In this document: piece by piece, positions 34,770-48,800 of the stretch
Numbering within the stretch: position 1 is the first letter of the stretch
Layout of the letters: every line of letters starts with the position of its first letter
Position numbers and translations under genes: made by a program
Notes under the pieces: generated by a model
Seen by the model: only the letters and a program-made list of their open reading frames with translations
Told to the model about the DNA's origin: nothing
The model's database searches: none
Assembly (NCBI RefSeq): GCF_036370855.1
Contig: NC_088098.1
Coordinates: 200,367,336 to 200,431,335 of the forward strand
DNA: 64,000 nucleotides
Origin: Dromaius novaehollandiae
Taxonomy: Eukaryota > Chordata > Aves > Casuariiformes > Dromaiidae
Reading direction: 5' to 3'

Positions 34770-35640
34770 CCAGTGGCCCCAGAGTGCAGAGCGGGGCGAG
34801 GGCTCGCACGGGTGTGGGACTCACTGTGGGCTGCAGGAGGAAGAGCACACAGGGACTGCACTGAACTCACTTCGGGGTGCTTTAAGGGGATTGTGAGAAC
34901 ATGCAAGACTGATCACGGGATGTCTAGGGCAAGGAGCAAGGGTGGGGAAAGGGAGGGATCGAGGTGGAGTGGGAAGGAACAAGTGTGAGAAAATAAAGGG
35001 AAAAGGGGATAAAAGGGGCCAGCCTTGGGTAATCGGCTGGCTGGTCAGCATGCTGTCTGACCGAGCCCTACACTTGGTCACCACAGCCTATCTGATATTC
35101 TTATTAAATTCTGTTTCTAGCTATCACCTTCTGCGTGGGTGCACTCCGGTCTGAGCCTGCGGGTGAGAGCACTAGCAAACTTCACGCCAGACTCATCAGT
35201 GAGCAGGGTAAGAGAGCTGAGCACCAGCGACTGGAGCAAGACCAGGAACCTCAGGTGCTCAAGGGTCCAGGAGCCAGCACCTGGGGAAACCGGGGTCTGA
35301 GGCCAGCTACTGGGTAGACTGGGTGGCTGAGGCTGGAGGGACCCATTTTGTGTGTGAGTATGTATTTCACTAGTGGACATCAATCCTGATCAGCTGGAGA
35401 GGAACCGGATTTGGTCACCCGTGTGGTTCAAGTGTGCTTGTGTCCATGACCCCAAAGAGGGGTGCTCCATCCCCGGATGGATCCAGCTGGAGCAGCTGAA
35501 GGGCTCTGTTGCCGTTTGCTATGGGGAGCAGCTCATGTGGACCCCCTGCCTCACAACAGGCAATATCAGCTTTGTTAACTCAAGCTATCCACTTCAAATA
35601 GCGTACACAAAGCCACCAGTTTTGTCTGAATCACACTTGC
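34770..35640 (+). mobile_element. Possible LTR (endogenous retrovirus remnant)
   Basis: A purine-rich stretch leads to a TATA-like ATAAAAG (35009-35015). About 90 bases further is an ATTAAA signal (35103-35108), a promoter/poly(A) spacing typical of an LTR U3-R region. Downstream, a CACTAG...TCA/GATCAG...GAG pattern occurs twice, about 197 bases apart (from 35170 and from 35367). No TG/CA ends, target-site duplication, primer-binding site or gag/pol sequence could be fixed, so the extent is approximate and the call tentative. Confidence 0.35.
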
Positions 35641-38600
35641 AAGCACTTGGATGAGCCGTTCCCCTGGCAGGGCTGAGGGCAGCCAGCCTGGCTGTGAGGG
35701 TGGCAGGAAGGATGTGGTCTGGGCCCAGGTCTCGTAGGGGCACAGCCACTTGCGAAACCTGCGTCTGACACCACTGTCCCGTTTTCACAAGGACCGCTGG
35801 CTGCAGGAACCTGGCGTGACCAGACAGCCAAGGCAGTACATGCCCCTAAGCCATCTTTCCAGCAGAATTCAGTCTCTGAGGATCGAAAACATGAGGACAG
35901 GCTGGCACCTAAAGATGCACATAGTTGCTTAGACTCACCTGAATATTTCCATGGCGTTGCTATGCCTCTCTTTAAATAGCTAAATACTTGCAGAAAAGTG
36001 GCCAGAAGCAAAAGCTGGTGCATTAAAAATATTTCTCCTATAAATTTTTCACCTGTAATTTATTTTCTAAGAGGTATTCAGGCTCTGAAAAAGTTTTCAT
36101 TGCCCACAAGAAACCTTTCTGTGTATAAACATCTGAATGACATCATACTTTTCCATGTAGAGACAGAGTTAGGAATTTGGAAGGTGCTTGGGCTTGAGCT
36201 TACCTTGAATGTGCAAACAGTCCCAGAGATGTCTACCAAGATTGTATATGGGCTTAAATTCCTTACTGGCTTGGAGCTCATGTACCTATTTTCTAAATAA
36301 ATTAGAAACCATACCAGATGTTCCTGCATTGCTGGAAAAATTGCTCCCTATCAAGTTTCCATCTTCAATTTTGATTTCTATTACGGAGATCTATCTATTA
36401 TTTTACAAAATAGAGATTTTGAATATATTTTTTCATTGTAGTAAGAACTAAGTAAAAGTATTCAGTACTTCTGCATCCTGTCTAGATTTTTAAAAAATGA
36501 AGAATTTGTGCAATAAATTGTTTGGCAAAGCCAAAGTCTGAATTTTTTGCATTTTTTTACCTCGAGATATGAGTTTACAATATGCTTGTCTGAGGTGTAT
36601 AAATTCAACAGCATACTAATTAGTTTATTACACAGAAACTGCAGGCTCCAACTTTGCCAAGAATTTTTATAATGTAAATTCTTCACTTTTCTCACCTTCA
36701 GAAAGTCCATAAAAGCCACAGCTCTGCAAATGTGTCTCTGTGAACAAAACCCTAACCCTGCCTTGCGGTCAGGAGAACCACACAGTGTGGGCTCAGAAGA
36801 GGTCCAGTTGCAAAATGAATTGTTAGGCCAAGCCTACCATTCCGAGATATTTGTATCTTTAATACAGTCTGCATGTGAATTTGCTTAGCTTTCAGTTAGG
36901 AATGCATAGACTCTAATCTTATAAAGTGGTGAATGCTCTCCAAGCCACTTTTCCTTCATGGTTGGCACAGAATCAGGCCCTGAAAGCTATATAACAGAAC
37001 CAGCAAAAGCAGGCAGTTTATTGCAACAATTCCATGCAATAAACTGAGCAAACAAGTTCTGCCTCTGATACGCTAGTGTCGGAAAATGAACTATGTGTGT
37101 GCCAGGCTGAAACACCCTCCTTCTGGCTGGAGCGCATCTGTGCCCCGCGCCGGGCTCAGGCGGCGTTGCTGGACCCTCCTCCCGTTGCGCGTCCACCTGG
37201 CTCGCGGGGGCTGCGGAGGGCTGGTGCCCCGTGAGTGAGCCTGGGTTTGCCGACGAGCTGAGACCTCCATGGCGTGAGGTGGTGCTGGAAGCGTCCACGC
37301 GGCACCATGTGGACGGCCCCTCCACGGTGCAGGGGAAGAGTGGGAGGCACCAGAGCAACCCAGGGCAGCGCGAGTGGGAAAGGCCTTTGGGGATGCAGAC
37401 CACGTATCAACGAGTGATATAGGCACTGCCAGGGCACAGGTCACCTGACGCATGTGAGGCGTCTACCTTAGGTTGGAGGGTACGAGTTGGGGAGACCCTG
37501 TCGACATGCCTGCAGCCCTGGATGAGCCATGGTGGCTGCTATCAGCAATAATGGTACCAAAAGAAAGTTTGGGAGCTGCTCATCTACGGTAACATAGTGT
37601 TGTTAAACACCTAATTTTGCAAGCCTGGCTCACATGGATTTAGTAAAAAAAAGTAATCCTCCTCACCACACATAACAGCCTTGCGTGATTTTGTCTTGAT
37701 CTGTAAGTTTTATGTACATTACTTCCCCTCATTTCACATTTTAATGTACATTTTCTTAGCTGCCTGGCTATGTCCTTAGATGCTTGTGCCAGTTAGCTGC
37801 CATTAGAAGTCGAGGCTAACGTTGTTACTTGAATGGAAACCAAGGCTGCTAAGCTACCATTTAATATTGCGACTAGGCTTTCATCCATCAGTGTTTGGCC
37901 CAGTTCTGCCCCTTTCATCCCAGCCTGCAGGTTGTAAACACTGCACCTGCCCTTCTGATCCAGCATGATTTTGCAAGCTCTGTCATGTATTTCATATTTC
38001 ATCCAAACAGTACGGTATAACTGTAACTTACAAGTTATATGATGGTAGTGGGTTTGTAAATCATTTTTCTCTAAAAGGCCATGCACTTCGATCCAGCCTC
38101 CTTCCAGGCAGCTCTTGTGCAGCGCCACTACGCCAAGGCTGAGCCCTTGCCCCTCGCTCTGGAACAAGCTCCAGCAAACTTCCAGGCAGGTCCGAGGCTC
38201 CTTAGGACTTTTTACTGTTGGCAACGTTTTTATTCCAGCTTCTCTAGGCTCCATTTTGAGAAGGATAGACTTGTTGTGGCATCCACCTCCCTTGAACTAC
38301 TGGAGGACCAGCTCCACAAAACATGGCAACCACCAGTGAATGAACTGAGAGGACACTGGGACTAGAAGAGAAGAGCAAATGCCCTCCATGCTGGGCTCCC
38401 TGTGGACTGTGTAGGCTTCTCCTGATGATGGCCGGCATCACCCCACGTGGGCAGACAAGACAGATCCAACTGGATCCCTCTAAATACGGAGTTAAACTGG
38501 TGGCACCACAGAAAGGTTTTGCTGGGAATAGCTACATGGTAAGACTTACACCAAAGTGAAGCAGAGCTGAGCAGGGGCCACAGTTTGTACTGGCCTAAAC

Positions 38601-39734
38601 ACCAGCACTGATTTCCCTGAGTAAAACAAAGCAGAAAACAGAAAACACTGTTTTTCTGCAGCACTTCTAACATGGCTTTTCCCCACCTGGCAATATTTCA
38701 CTATTAGAGCAACAACAGGAGGCATCCCTCAGCACACATGCTGCTCCCGAGACTTGCTCATATGGCCTTGGCCCTGGGACGTTCAGCAGCTACAACTGAG
38801 GCCGTGAGGAAGAGGAGGATGTGCTGTTTGCTGACCAACTCAACAGGCTCACCCTGGCTGCCGGTGCCACTGCAAACATGGGGGACCAGCACCTCTCTGC
38901 TCTTCAGGTCTGGGTCCCCAGTCAGGCTACTGCAAACTGTAGGTTTGCTTGTGTGAAATATTTTCCCAGGAAAGGGAGGGAAAGTGCTGCCTGTAGCTCT
39001 ATTGCCTTCCTCTAGCCTCTCTTCTCAAACCATTTCATAGTCTTACAGGAAAGAGAGCCAAGGGTTGCAGCATAGGCCAGGGAACTTTGGACAAATGAAT
39101 CATACCCATGAATGAAGTTGGAAAGATCCGCAAGTGGCTTGGCTGAGAAGTTGAACTTCCTTTTATGCTTTTGTACACCGGTCCCAGGGGGTCAGGGTTA
39201 AACCTCCTGGAAGCAAAGTGGGGAGCTGGAACTGGTCGCAGCTGCGGGAGGAGAGCACAAGTCATTAGCTGGGAAATAATGCTGAAAGGGCTGCTGCTTT
39301 CCCCTTGCTAGCTTGCTGTGCAAATGTCCTCACACTTCTCTTCATCTGTATTTTGATTCTTTGCTACCTTTTAAGGGCTTGAGAAACCCTTACCCCCAGC
39401 TTCGCACTGACGCTGCTTTACCCCAAACAATCGCTTGGCCCATGGAGAAGAGAGCTGTGGAGGACAGGGCAAAGGTAAGTTCCACCTCCTGATAGAGGTA
39501 TAGCCCTGCTGAGCAGGTCAAAGACAGATGTGACCGGGGCACCTAAGCCTGGATCCACTTTCAGAACAAACACTGATTTACTCCTAGAATCCTTAAGGCA
39601 TCCCAAGCATCCCTTCATTGCTTATTTGCAACAGAGAAACAGTTAAAAGCCATTTTATTTTGAGTTACTTTCTAAAAAAAGAAATAATCTCACTGCAGGT
39701 GGCAGCTCATCTAGTGGCAGAACATCAGACGAAG
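35641..39734. other. Intergenic with a CpG-rich islet
   Basis: No gene recognised. AT-rich 36.0-37.0 kb, then a CpG-dense islet at about 37,130-37,375, then ordinary sequence. Confidence 0.55.
37130..37375. promoter_or_regulatory. CpG-rich islet, intergenic
   Basis: I count roughly 23 CpG in about 250-280 bases, far above the surrounding AT-rich DNA. It could be an unannotated promoter or enhancer. No TATA box, exon or transcript can be tied to it from sequence alone. Confidence 0.4.
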
Positions 39735-39830
39735 CCAGAACACCCAGGCTCCATCCACAGCTCTGCCCAGCCTTGCTGTGAGATTCAGGGTGCTTCGTTC
39801 CCCTTTTCTGGGCTTGTTTCCCAGAACACA
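39735..39830 (+). repeat. MIR-like ancient SINE fragment
   Basis: CACCCAGGCTCCATCCACAG and CTCTGCCCAGCC, then CTTGTTTCCC. These follow the CCAGCTCTGCC...CTCAGTTTCCCC order of MIR-type elements in sense. Short and diverged. Confidence 0.5.
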
Positions 39831-42800
39831 ATTTAGATATAGGGTCTATGTAAGGGGGGAATGGCTAGATCCAGGGCAGGCACTTGCTTTGCCTGTACAT
39901 TTCCAGTATTAATGCAGCACCTCTCTTAGGTAAGTGCATGCACTTCCAGTGTAGACAACAAAGAGAAGCAGGTGCCTTAGAGGGAGTCCAAGGAAGATCT
40001 TCTCTGCCTATATTTAGGCATCTAAGTTAGGCAGACAGAGGCTCTAAAACCACTTCTCTGCATGCCTATGTGGGCAATGCAGGCACTAACTATAGGAGAA
40101 ATGATTCATTAATCACCTAAAGTCATGAGTAAGAAACATTCCAAATTCATCGGTGAGACTAGGTCCCACTCCTTGCTTTTTAGTGAGAAACTGACTCTCA
40201 GCATGTGGATAACCTGCTTCCCTTCTATGAGTGTCCATCACACTCGGAGTCATCAGTTAACAGCTGGGTAAATCACCACATCGGTAAACCATCAGTCCCT
40301 GATATTTCCTGCATTTCCCGTGACAAAGGTCTCAGATATCATACTTGCCATCTTCACTGAAAGAACTCATAGTCCTCTTGTTATTGAAATCACCCTGCTA
40401 TTTTTATATTGCTCTTTAATTCTTTGATCTTCTGCCTAGGTGACAACAGAAGAACTCAAATCCACAAAGCGGCTGCATGTTCCAGATTTAGCTGTTTGGG
40501 GTTCAGCTTCAGCGAGCAGGTCCATGGGGAGAAACACATTTTAATTTTATCATGAATCTCCATACATTTGCAAGTCAAAATGAAAATGAAAATGTCTCAC
40601 ATCCTACACTGTCATGCCAAAAAGGGACTTCAGGAGGGAACAGGTTTAGCACACCGACTCCTGAGCAGAGAAAGCCACCTCTCTCCATCTCACAAGCAGC
40701 ACGTTACCACCGAGGTCAGCAGAGCCAGGATCGCAGCTCAGGTGCTCGAGCACTTTCCTCTGATGAGGACATTCGGGAGAACACCCAACGAACCCAAGAA
40801 AATGCATCAGGTCTGAGGCAGGAGACTGGATTAGTTTGATTTATTTTCCTCTCAGCAGATGTGATTATAAAATAGATCAGGCCAAATGTTACGGATTCAG
40901 CCTCTTCCCTTGCTGATGTTTGATTTCAGCTTTTTTTATGTGGATGTTATTGATTACAGGAACTGAGAAAAACATGTAGCTAAGATTTTTTTTTTAATGT
41001 CAGCTTAGCTATTTACAAAGGAAAAAGAAAATCTTTTTTAGAATGATCTTTTCAAACAGAAAAACAAGCCCTGCTTAGCAAGGTGACCTTATTCTTTAAA
41101 ACAAATAAACAGACAAAACAATGACAAAAGCAGCAAGCAAAAATATGTGGTAAAAGCTTGAAAACCTCATGATTTTTAATCATGCAGTTGCCCCACAGCC
41201 CCAGGGCAGGGGCAGAGCCAGCCCTGCTCTCGCCGTCCCCCGTTTCAGTGTCGCGTTTGACTGAATCGCAGGAAACCCCCTTGGCACAGCCCTGGCATCA
41301 GGTGTCGGGGCTCTGGGCAGCGCAGGAGTCAGCACCTTCCTCCTCACACAGCGGCCAGAGCAGGAACACCGGCCCCACCGCATCAGCAGGCGGGTTGCTC
41401 CCTGGAAGCAGAAATAGAGATCTGCTTCCCCTCGGGTCTCGCGGAGGATTTCCTGAGTGAGGGGTGATTTCCCCGAGGAGACAACGGCGGTCGCAGGAGG
41501 CAGGGTTTCTCCGCCCTGCCCAGGAGGTGCCCTGCATGATGGGCTGTGCTGGAAAGGCCGGAGGAGCACAGGCATGGCTCTGCCTTTCGTCACCGGAGAT
41601 GAAGGAAGAAATGAACCTATCGACTCCAGACCAAGTGAAATACAGCCCTGCAGTGCTGGCAGCTTTCGGTGAGGCTGCGGATGAAGTACTACCCTCGGTG
41701 CTGTGTCTGCTCCTGCAGCAGCCACCACATGGGCAGAGAGCAAGTGGGGCCAGACACTGGCTGTCCTGGTGCAGGGACGAGCCCACAGCTCCAGCCCTCC
41801 CACCCTACACGGCCATAGTTATGGTGGGCTCGTTAGGCAGAAGGAAGTCTGATGAGGCTGAAAGGTGGAAGAGCATGTGGAAGCATTTGCTTTGTCGAGA
41901 ACCTGTTGTTGCTTTTCACATGAGAGGTGACATTGCACTGATGGGGTCTGAGGTGCTGCTGGGATTCCCCTCACATCCCGAACATCTAGCCAGAGGAAGA
42001 GGTTGTAAGCACACTCAGATGTCCCTTTTTCCAAGGGGACAATTTTTGCTGTAAGTTCACTTGCCCAGTGCAGCAATTTGTATGCATGAAAACTCTGGGA
42101 TTTTGAACGCTTCCAAAAAGTGCTGATATCCATTAGGAAGGGGGCAATAACCCATTCAAAGCTGCCTGTGCTCAGCATATTGAACGTCTGTTTTGCAGAC
42201 ACAGTTTGGAGCATCCCTTTTCCTGTCAGTCTGGTTCAGAGCCAGATGTTGGATGGTGGGAGGGGGGAGGAGGGCTGGCAGTGTCTCCCCACACGGGACG
42301 GGCAGTGTGCATAATATCAGGCCTCTCTCACGGGGGTGAGCGATGGGGAGCTTGCTGGCCTTTTAGGTGCCTGTTATAGCCACCTTTACAAACACACTTG
42401 CCTTAGGAGACAGCCGCCACAGCCCTGTCAGTGACACTACCCACATCACTGGTGTCCTGGGGCATTTGATCCTGGGCAAAAGCAGGGCAGTAAAGGGACG
42501 ATTGAGCTTGCCTAATTTTGCCTTAGACTTAAGAACCCAGATGCAGAGCCAGAAAGAAAAGACAGCGCAGAGAAAAAGAAGAGGCTTACCATGTCTTAGA
42601 AGAGGTCTTCAAGGCAACGTCCTTCTGGCCCCATGGTTTGTCTCCAATAGGGGTGAGAAGCCAGATCTGGAGATGAGCAGATGGTGGTACTTCCTGGATA
42701 CACTTCTCTACCTTCCTGCAGTCCACACTTTGGGACTCAGCTGGAGGGAGTATTTCCTTATATGCGAATTAGGCAAAAGGCCTTCTGGGTCCATGTAAAC

Positions 42801-45800
42801 TTTTGGCATCTTGAACCTCCTGTTGGAATGAGTTCCCAGCTGAGCTCTGCTTTTGTGAGAAAGGCATTTCTGGGGCTTTGCTTTAAACCTGCCACCTGAG
42901 AAAAAGTGCGGATGAAGAGCTGGCTGAAATCACAACCAAAGTGTCCCCAGATCCGGGGAATCAGAACAGCCCTGGGATCCAGCCATGAACACATCTTAGC
43001 CCAGGTACTGCAGGACATCATTTTCTTCAAGAGCCTGAGTCACATAAAGTCTGCTACTTTTACTGAGCTTGACGCTTCACATCTCTCTGGTTTTAAATAC
43101 AGAATTTTTTACTGGTTATGGCTGTATGGGAGAGGTTTTCATTTGTCTGAATAGTGGGAAATGGTTGTGTTATGTAGGTGACATTGAGCCTTATATAAAA
43201 ATTGGTCCAGAGGGTGTCATCTGAATCCCTCAGAAAACCTCATCTGTGGATTTACCATGTGTAACTGGTCTTAACTGGAGTGTGTGCACTCTGTGAGCAC
43301 CCATGTGTGTATACGAAGAGTGACATATGCATATGTGTATGTGTGTGTTCATGGGTGCGCATAGACGAAGAGCGTGCTCAGCAGCGCTTACTGTTTCCTC
43401 TCCGGTTCAAAGGTTCACGCATCCATTCACAAGCCCTGGAGGCTGTCGCCCTCCTCCTGCCGCACGAACGCATACACGCTCCCCGTGCAGCTAAAAAGCA
43501 GTGGGACAAGCCATGGGCTGTGACATGGTTGCCCAGGCTGCTGAAGAAACACTGCTGGCTATGGAAAACAGTGTCAAAAAAAGCAGGCTGGACTTTTTTG
43601 CCCAGCAAAAAAAGGGAATTGTATTCTTCAGATAGTTTATTTGCAATAAATGATTCAGCTAGCTTTTGCTGTGAGGCTGAATTAAATACAGAGTGTTAAG
43701 CACTCTGAGTTTCCCAAATAAAGAGCACTATTCACTCCAAGCACAAAGAAATATTATTTACTATCATTAATTAACTTCCACACAAAGCTGCAGCCATCAC
43801 TTTGAGTTCTGAGAAAGAGTGAAAGGAGAATGTGAGCACAGAGCTCTTATAATTTCCCTTCAGTTTTCTCTCTCTCAAAACGCACACTAGCTGCGGGCCA
43901 AACTTGGCTCGCTACATCATTTTTGTCAATACTGTCTCTGTGCCGGACCGCAGACATGCCAGGCATTACGATGCTGGGGAGATGCTCCACGAAAACCACT
44001 GTCCCCTTCGCCCCCACCACAGGTGCGCTCGGGTCCATGCTGAGAGCTCCTTGCTGAGACCGTCTCAGCTCGTGACTCAGGTGATTTTGACAATGGAGAA
44101 ATGTCCAGGCCTCCCAGCCCAGGTACAAAGGCAAAAGCGGGTAGATGATTGTATATATATCGGCATTCCCTGAACAGCGTGAGCAGCTTGAAAGGACTCA
44201 CATCGCTATGAATAAACCTTAAAGAGGGAGAGATGAATTTGCCTTTGGGAAATAAGTTAACAGTCTGAATGCTCCATCTACCTAGGCAGGAATAGAGTGT
44301 TTTAGCATTTAATGAGTCTCTATACTAATTAGGTCTCTGAAGTCTCTCATTTGAAGTACCAAGCTTTAGGATAACCAGAAATGCAAATTCTTTGCAATAT
44401 TGCAAATTATTATTACTACTGCTACAGCAGTGACCACACCGTAGATCTTTGCAAGGCAAAAGGGAGATATGATGCTTGTGCCCAGTGGTTACACAGCCTG
44501 TCTTCAGCTGTTATACCACGCTCTTTGCAGTTGGTTATGTTGTAGATCACAAACAAAACTGGATAGAGATGTTTGGGCAAAATATTTTTCTGCTGGAAGA
44601 CAAAGTTTTAAGCTAAACTGAAACATTTCCTAAATACATGTCATTTTTTCTTGCTTGCTTCTCACCATGCAGAATCTAATAGGGCAAAAATAGTGAGTAT
44701 CTCCCTGCGTCAGAGAAACAAGCTGAGATAGGGAGAGCAGTATCTTCAAGAGGAAAGCAAGCTCATCTCGTGGCATGCCAAAATGTGACGGCCAGAGCTC
44801 TCCACTCAGCAGCTTCTATCATGAACCCTTCTTGGAAGGGTCATTTTCGTTAACCACGAGGAGCTGACAACCCAAACCCCACTGAGGATGGGGGCAGAGG
44901 GACGGGTCCGCCGTACCCACCACCCCCCACATCCTGCACAGCTCTAGAGCCGCTTCCAAAATAAGACCTGCAGTCCTGATTCCTGAGCTGATTCCCATAA
45001 AACTCCCCTGCAGCTGAAGGAGCCAAATACCGAGATATAGCCCACATTTTTCTTTAAAACTGTGCTTACTTTAAAGCAGTTTGTTACACAGCATTGGACT
45101 CCAGTATGGCATGGCAAAAATTAACACTTCTCAGTGCTGTCTTTCCTAACATGACTCCTTAATGGATAAGAGAAATATCATGACAATTAGACACTCAGAG
45201 AAGGGAAAAGACCTCAGTTAAAGTACTTGGCTATAGGACACGAAAATTATGCAGGATAGACCAGAAAGTAATGGCAGGAGAACCCAGGGCTCAGGGCAAG
45301 GTGTATGCAGTAATTGAATGGATACAAGCTGCAACACAAATGAGCCAAGGCTGCTGAGGATACCATGGAGTGGAGACCTGTGGAGAACTGTGGAATAACA
45401 CATACATTTCTAATTCCCATATTTTTCAGACCAGTCATGGCAGTCAGTCATGGCCAAGCCTCAGATTTTTTTGTGGGCCGCCCTGTACCTTTCGTACTGA
45501 AAATCCTGCCTAAGGAAACACTGCAAACCAGGTATCTGTCATGAACCACAGCCTCAGGGAGCCCTGACAGCACACAGACCACAGGGTAGGGATGTGACAT
45601 TCACAACTACCGAGGAACTGGCCCTGATGATACAGGAGATCCCCAGTCCCAAATGACTACTCACTAAATCACACATGCAGTCCCAAAGGAGAGCTAGTTA
45701 GACCTTAATGTTCAACTAGTAAACAGGCAAAAATACATTTTGTTCGGTTCTGCCCCCATCAGAGAAAAAACAGGAGCATTGTAGGGAGTTTCCAAATGCA

Positions 45801-48800
45801 GTTTTTTTCTGTCTTCTCCCTGCAGAACCATTTTTTTAACCCAGATTGGGCACCTATTTAAGCCTATCTGTGCCTGAATTTTAAGCTTCTAACTGAAGAA
45901 GGAGATGGCCCACTCTCTTAAAGCCCGAGTGACATTTCAACCACCTGAGAATTACTCTGGAATTAGTGCTAGGTTTCCTCTACAGCTGAAGAAGCATTCA
46001 CATGCTGTCTCCTCCCAGCCCAAGCTGTTCTTTGTGGGGAAAAGAGTGCCTCCTTCTCCATGCTCTGCAAAAGGAGCCTTGACTACCAATTTAGTCCTCT
46101 CAGCCATCTGACTGTCGGGTTGCTGGAGGTGAGTCAGACGAGCCCAACCACGACATCAGCCTTCCCATGCAGTCAATGGGGATGGCTCTCAGACGCCTCC
46201 AGAGGACAATTTCAACCAGCTTCATTAGGTACTAGCCCTTCTCCTTCACTATTCAGGGTGCTGATGGAAAAACACCTGTCTGTGGGACCCAGTCCACTTA
46301 CTCCTTAAGGGGAATTGCTGACTTCTGTAAAAAGTGAAAAGCTGATCCTGCTCCTGACTGTGTGCATGCAGTTTGCCGCATACTATTATCAGTAGTGAAA
46401 AATTGAAACAGTGGCTGGATGAGAGCCTGGAAGCCCCTGCACCCATTCAGTGCCAGCCCTCCTGCTGTATTTGGGTTTCTTCTTTTTTCTTTTCCCTTTG
46501 GGTCCATGGCTCTTGTATTTATGGCTGCCCTGGACTTCGACAGGAACAGTGAGGCATATCATCTCCTTAGCTGGGGCCTGGGGAAGAGAGCTGCTGGTTC
46601 AAATTGCTTCAGATTGAAATGCCCTGGAGCTGAGGTCTCCCACTTTGGGAACAGGTTAGATGTAACATGCAGGCTGTGATGTTAAAGGAAGGCAATGGTA
46701 TCAGCTCAATCTGAGGAAGCTTTAAGCATAGATGGCATCTTTTTAGGCTTTTTCAGAGTTACAGGCAATCTCCTGAACTGCAGAACAGCTTGGGTGAGAG
46801 TGGGACCCAGAGCAGGGTATTTTGATCATTTGCAGACTCCTAACTTCACATAGTAGGAAACTAAAGTTCAAGTGGAGAGACAGCTCCTGAAGCCAGCATC
46901 ATGCTGCATAGGACTAGAGAGCAAACAAAATGACTCTGTAGGATTTAGGTGGAATTAAGATGGCTAATGGCTAAAATCCCATTTTTGGTGGGATTTAGAA
47001 GGACCTGCTCTAGCCATAGTTATCTCGACCTCATCCGTGTGAAGTGCACTGAAGGGAAGTCACAAACCCTCCAGAAGTGACCTAAATGTAGGGGGGTGAA
47101 GCAGGAGGGCTTATTGCACGTTGCACATCCCACGGGCTGCCAGAGGCATGTTTGCCAGGAATACGCTGCAGCCCGTCCCTTGGCAGAGGCAGCTGCCACC
47201 GATGAAGTAAACCCTGCGCACACATTTCCACGGGAAAATGCTTCGCACTAATCAGGTGGTTATTCTGTGCCAAGGTGCTCTGCAACGTCCTCAGACCATC
47301 TCAGTGTGACCTCCTGTCAGTCGCACAGAGGTAAGACCTGTGCCGGGGGGATTTCTTAGGGAGAAACCTGTAATGAGAACCGGGGATCAAGTTTTCTCAC
47401 TTTCAACCATTCTGGCCACATACAAAAACTGCATTATCCCAGTGAGCTTCTGAGGCAGAGAATAAGCTATGATTTTTAAGTGTAATTGCCTGCAAGAGCT
47501 ATTAGTTCTCTTTTTATCCTTCCTGTAACAAAAGCTTTCCAATAATGTCCTCATCACCCATCACCATTACCCATGAAATACATTTAAATAACACAGTTAC
47601 TGTATTACCCCTTTTACTACCTGGTTGCTGTCTGATGTTCGGCCTGACAAATAAATGCCGCACTTCTGTTTCCAAATCTGTCATGCTTATGGGCATGCGC
47701 TCTCAGGACATCTTCTGAAGACCATTTCCAAAAACAGAAACAGTCTCTGTTGTGAAAGAGTTTGTCCTAATATGGACAATCAGAAATGAGCACAGAACAG
47801 ACTGGCTTCACAAATCAAGCAAAAATGCACATTGTGCAAGATAAGATATTATGGGTCAATTTGAGTGGATCTTCATATTGCATCCAAAGGGCAATGATTA
47901 AGCAGAGAGGACATACTAAAACACTTGGCTGCACTGTCCCTGATAAAGCTGGGACTAGTAAACATTTTGAGCATTGAAATCCACCCAAAATAAAATGTAA
48001 AACCACCCTAAACCACTCCCAGGCATAGCAGACCCCAAGAGAGCAGATAAATAATCTGTTATGAAGTACTAAGCTGAGCCTAAGTGGACAATCACCTTCA
48101 TCAATGCAAAAAAAAACAACCCCCCCCCCCAAAAAAAAAAACCAAATAGGGAAACAAATAATGGCTGCATTCAGGTTTCAGGAAAGGAAATGAACCAAAC
48201 CCTGTAAAGACTCATCACAGCAATTCTCATTCTGCATTGCCCTTACGGACTTTGCTAGACGGAAGGTGTTGAAGCGGCAAATAGACATCACTCCACTGCT
48301 GCCACGACAGCTAAGGAGTTTTTTTTACCATCAAAGGCTCTTCAGAAAACTCCCTCATGATCTTGTAGTTGCTCGATGGAGGTGGTGGCAAAAAGAAGTT
48401 TCATCTTCATCGTGGAAAAAATCCTTGGATGTAGAGCCAGGGCTGATTAACAATTTCTCTAATCCTCCCACTCTAATTTCCTTAATTTCCCAAGACAGTA
48501 TCTGATAGTATCTGACTATTTACATACTTCATACAGACTGACAGTAAAACAAAAAACACAGCTTCCCACCCAATTTTCATATGATTCCTTCTCCTTCTGG
48601 GAATATATTGAAAAATGTTGGCTAATTACAACCTAGCTGAAAGATCTTACCTTGAAATTACTTTCCTTAGAACTCTCCTTTCTACCCACAATCTCTCTAG
48701 CCTTCCAGGTATATCCCACCAACCTCATCACCATAAGCAAGATACATCTTGTCCAACAAACACCAAATGGAAACAGATCTTGCCAGAGCAGATACAAAAC

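Noticed and set aside
35631..36023. 130-codon minus-strand frame with a hydrophobic start like a signal peptide
   Set aside because: No known family and no upstream exon or promoter; one hydrophobic stretch is weak evidence.
37793..38254. 153-codon minus-strand open frame
   Set aside because: No similarity recognised and no promoter or poly(A) context; overlapping open frames on the other strand suggest chance.
41180..41803. 207-codon minus-strand open frame
   Set aside because: GC-rich composition with an overlapping open frame on the other strand, no domain or signal recognised, no splice or start context.
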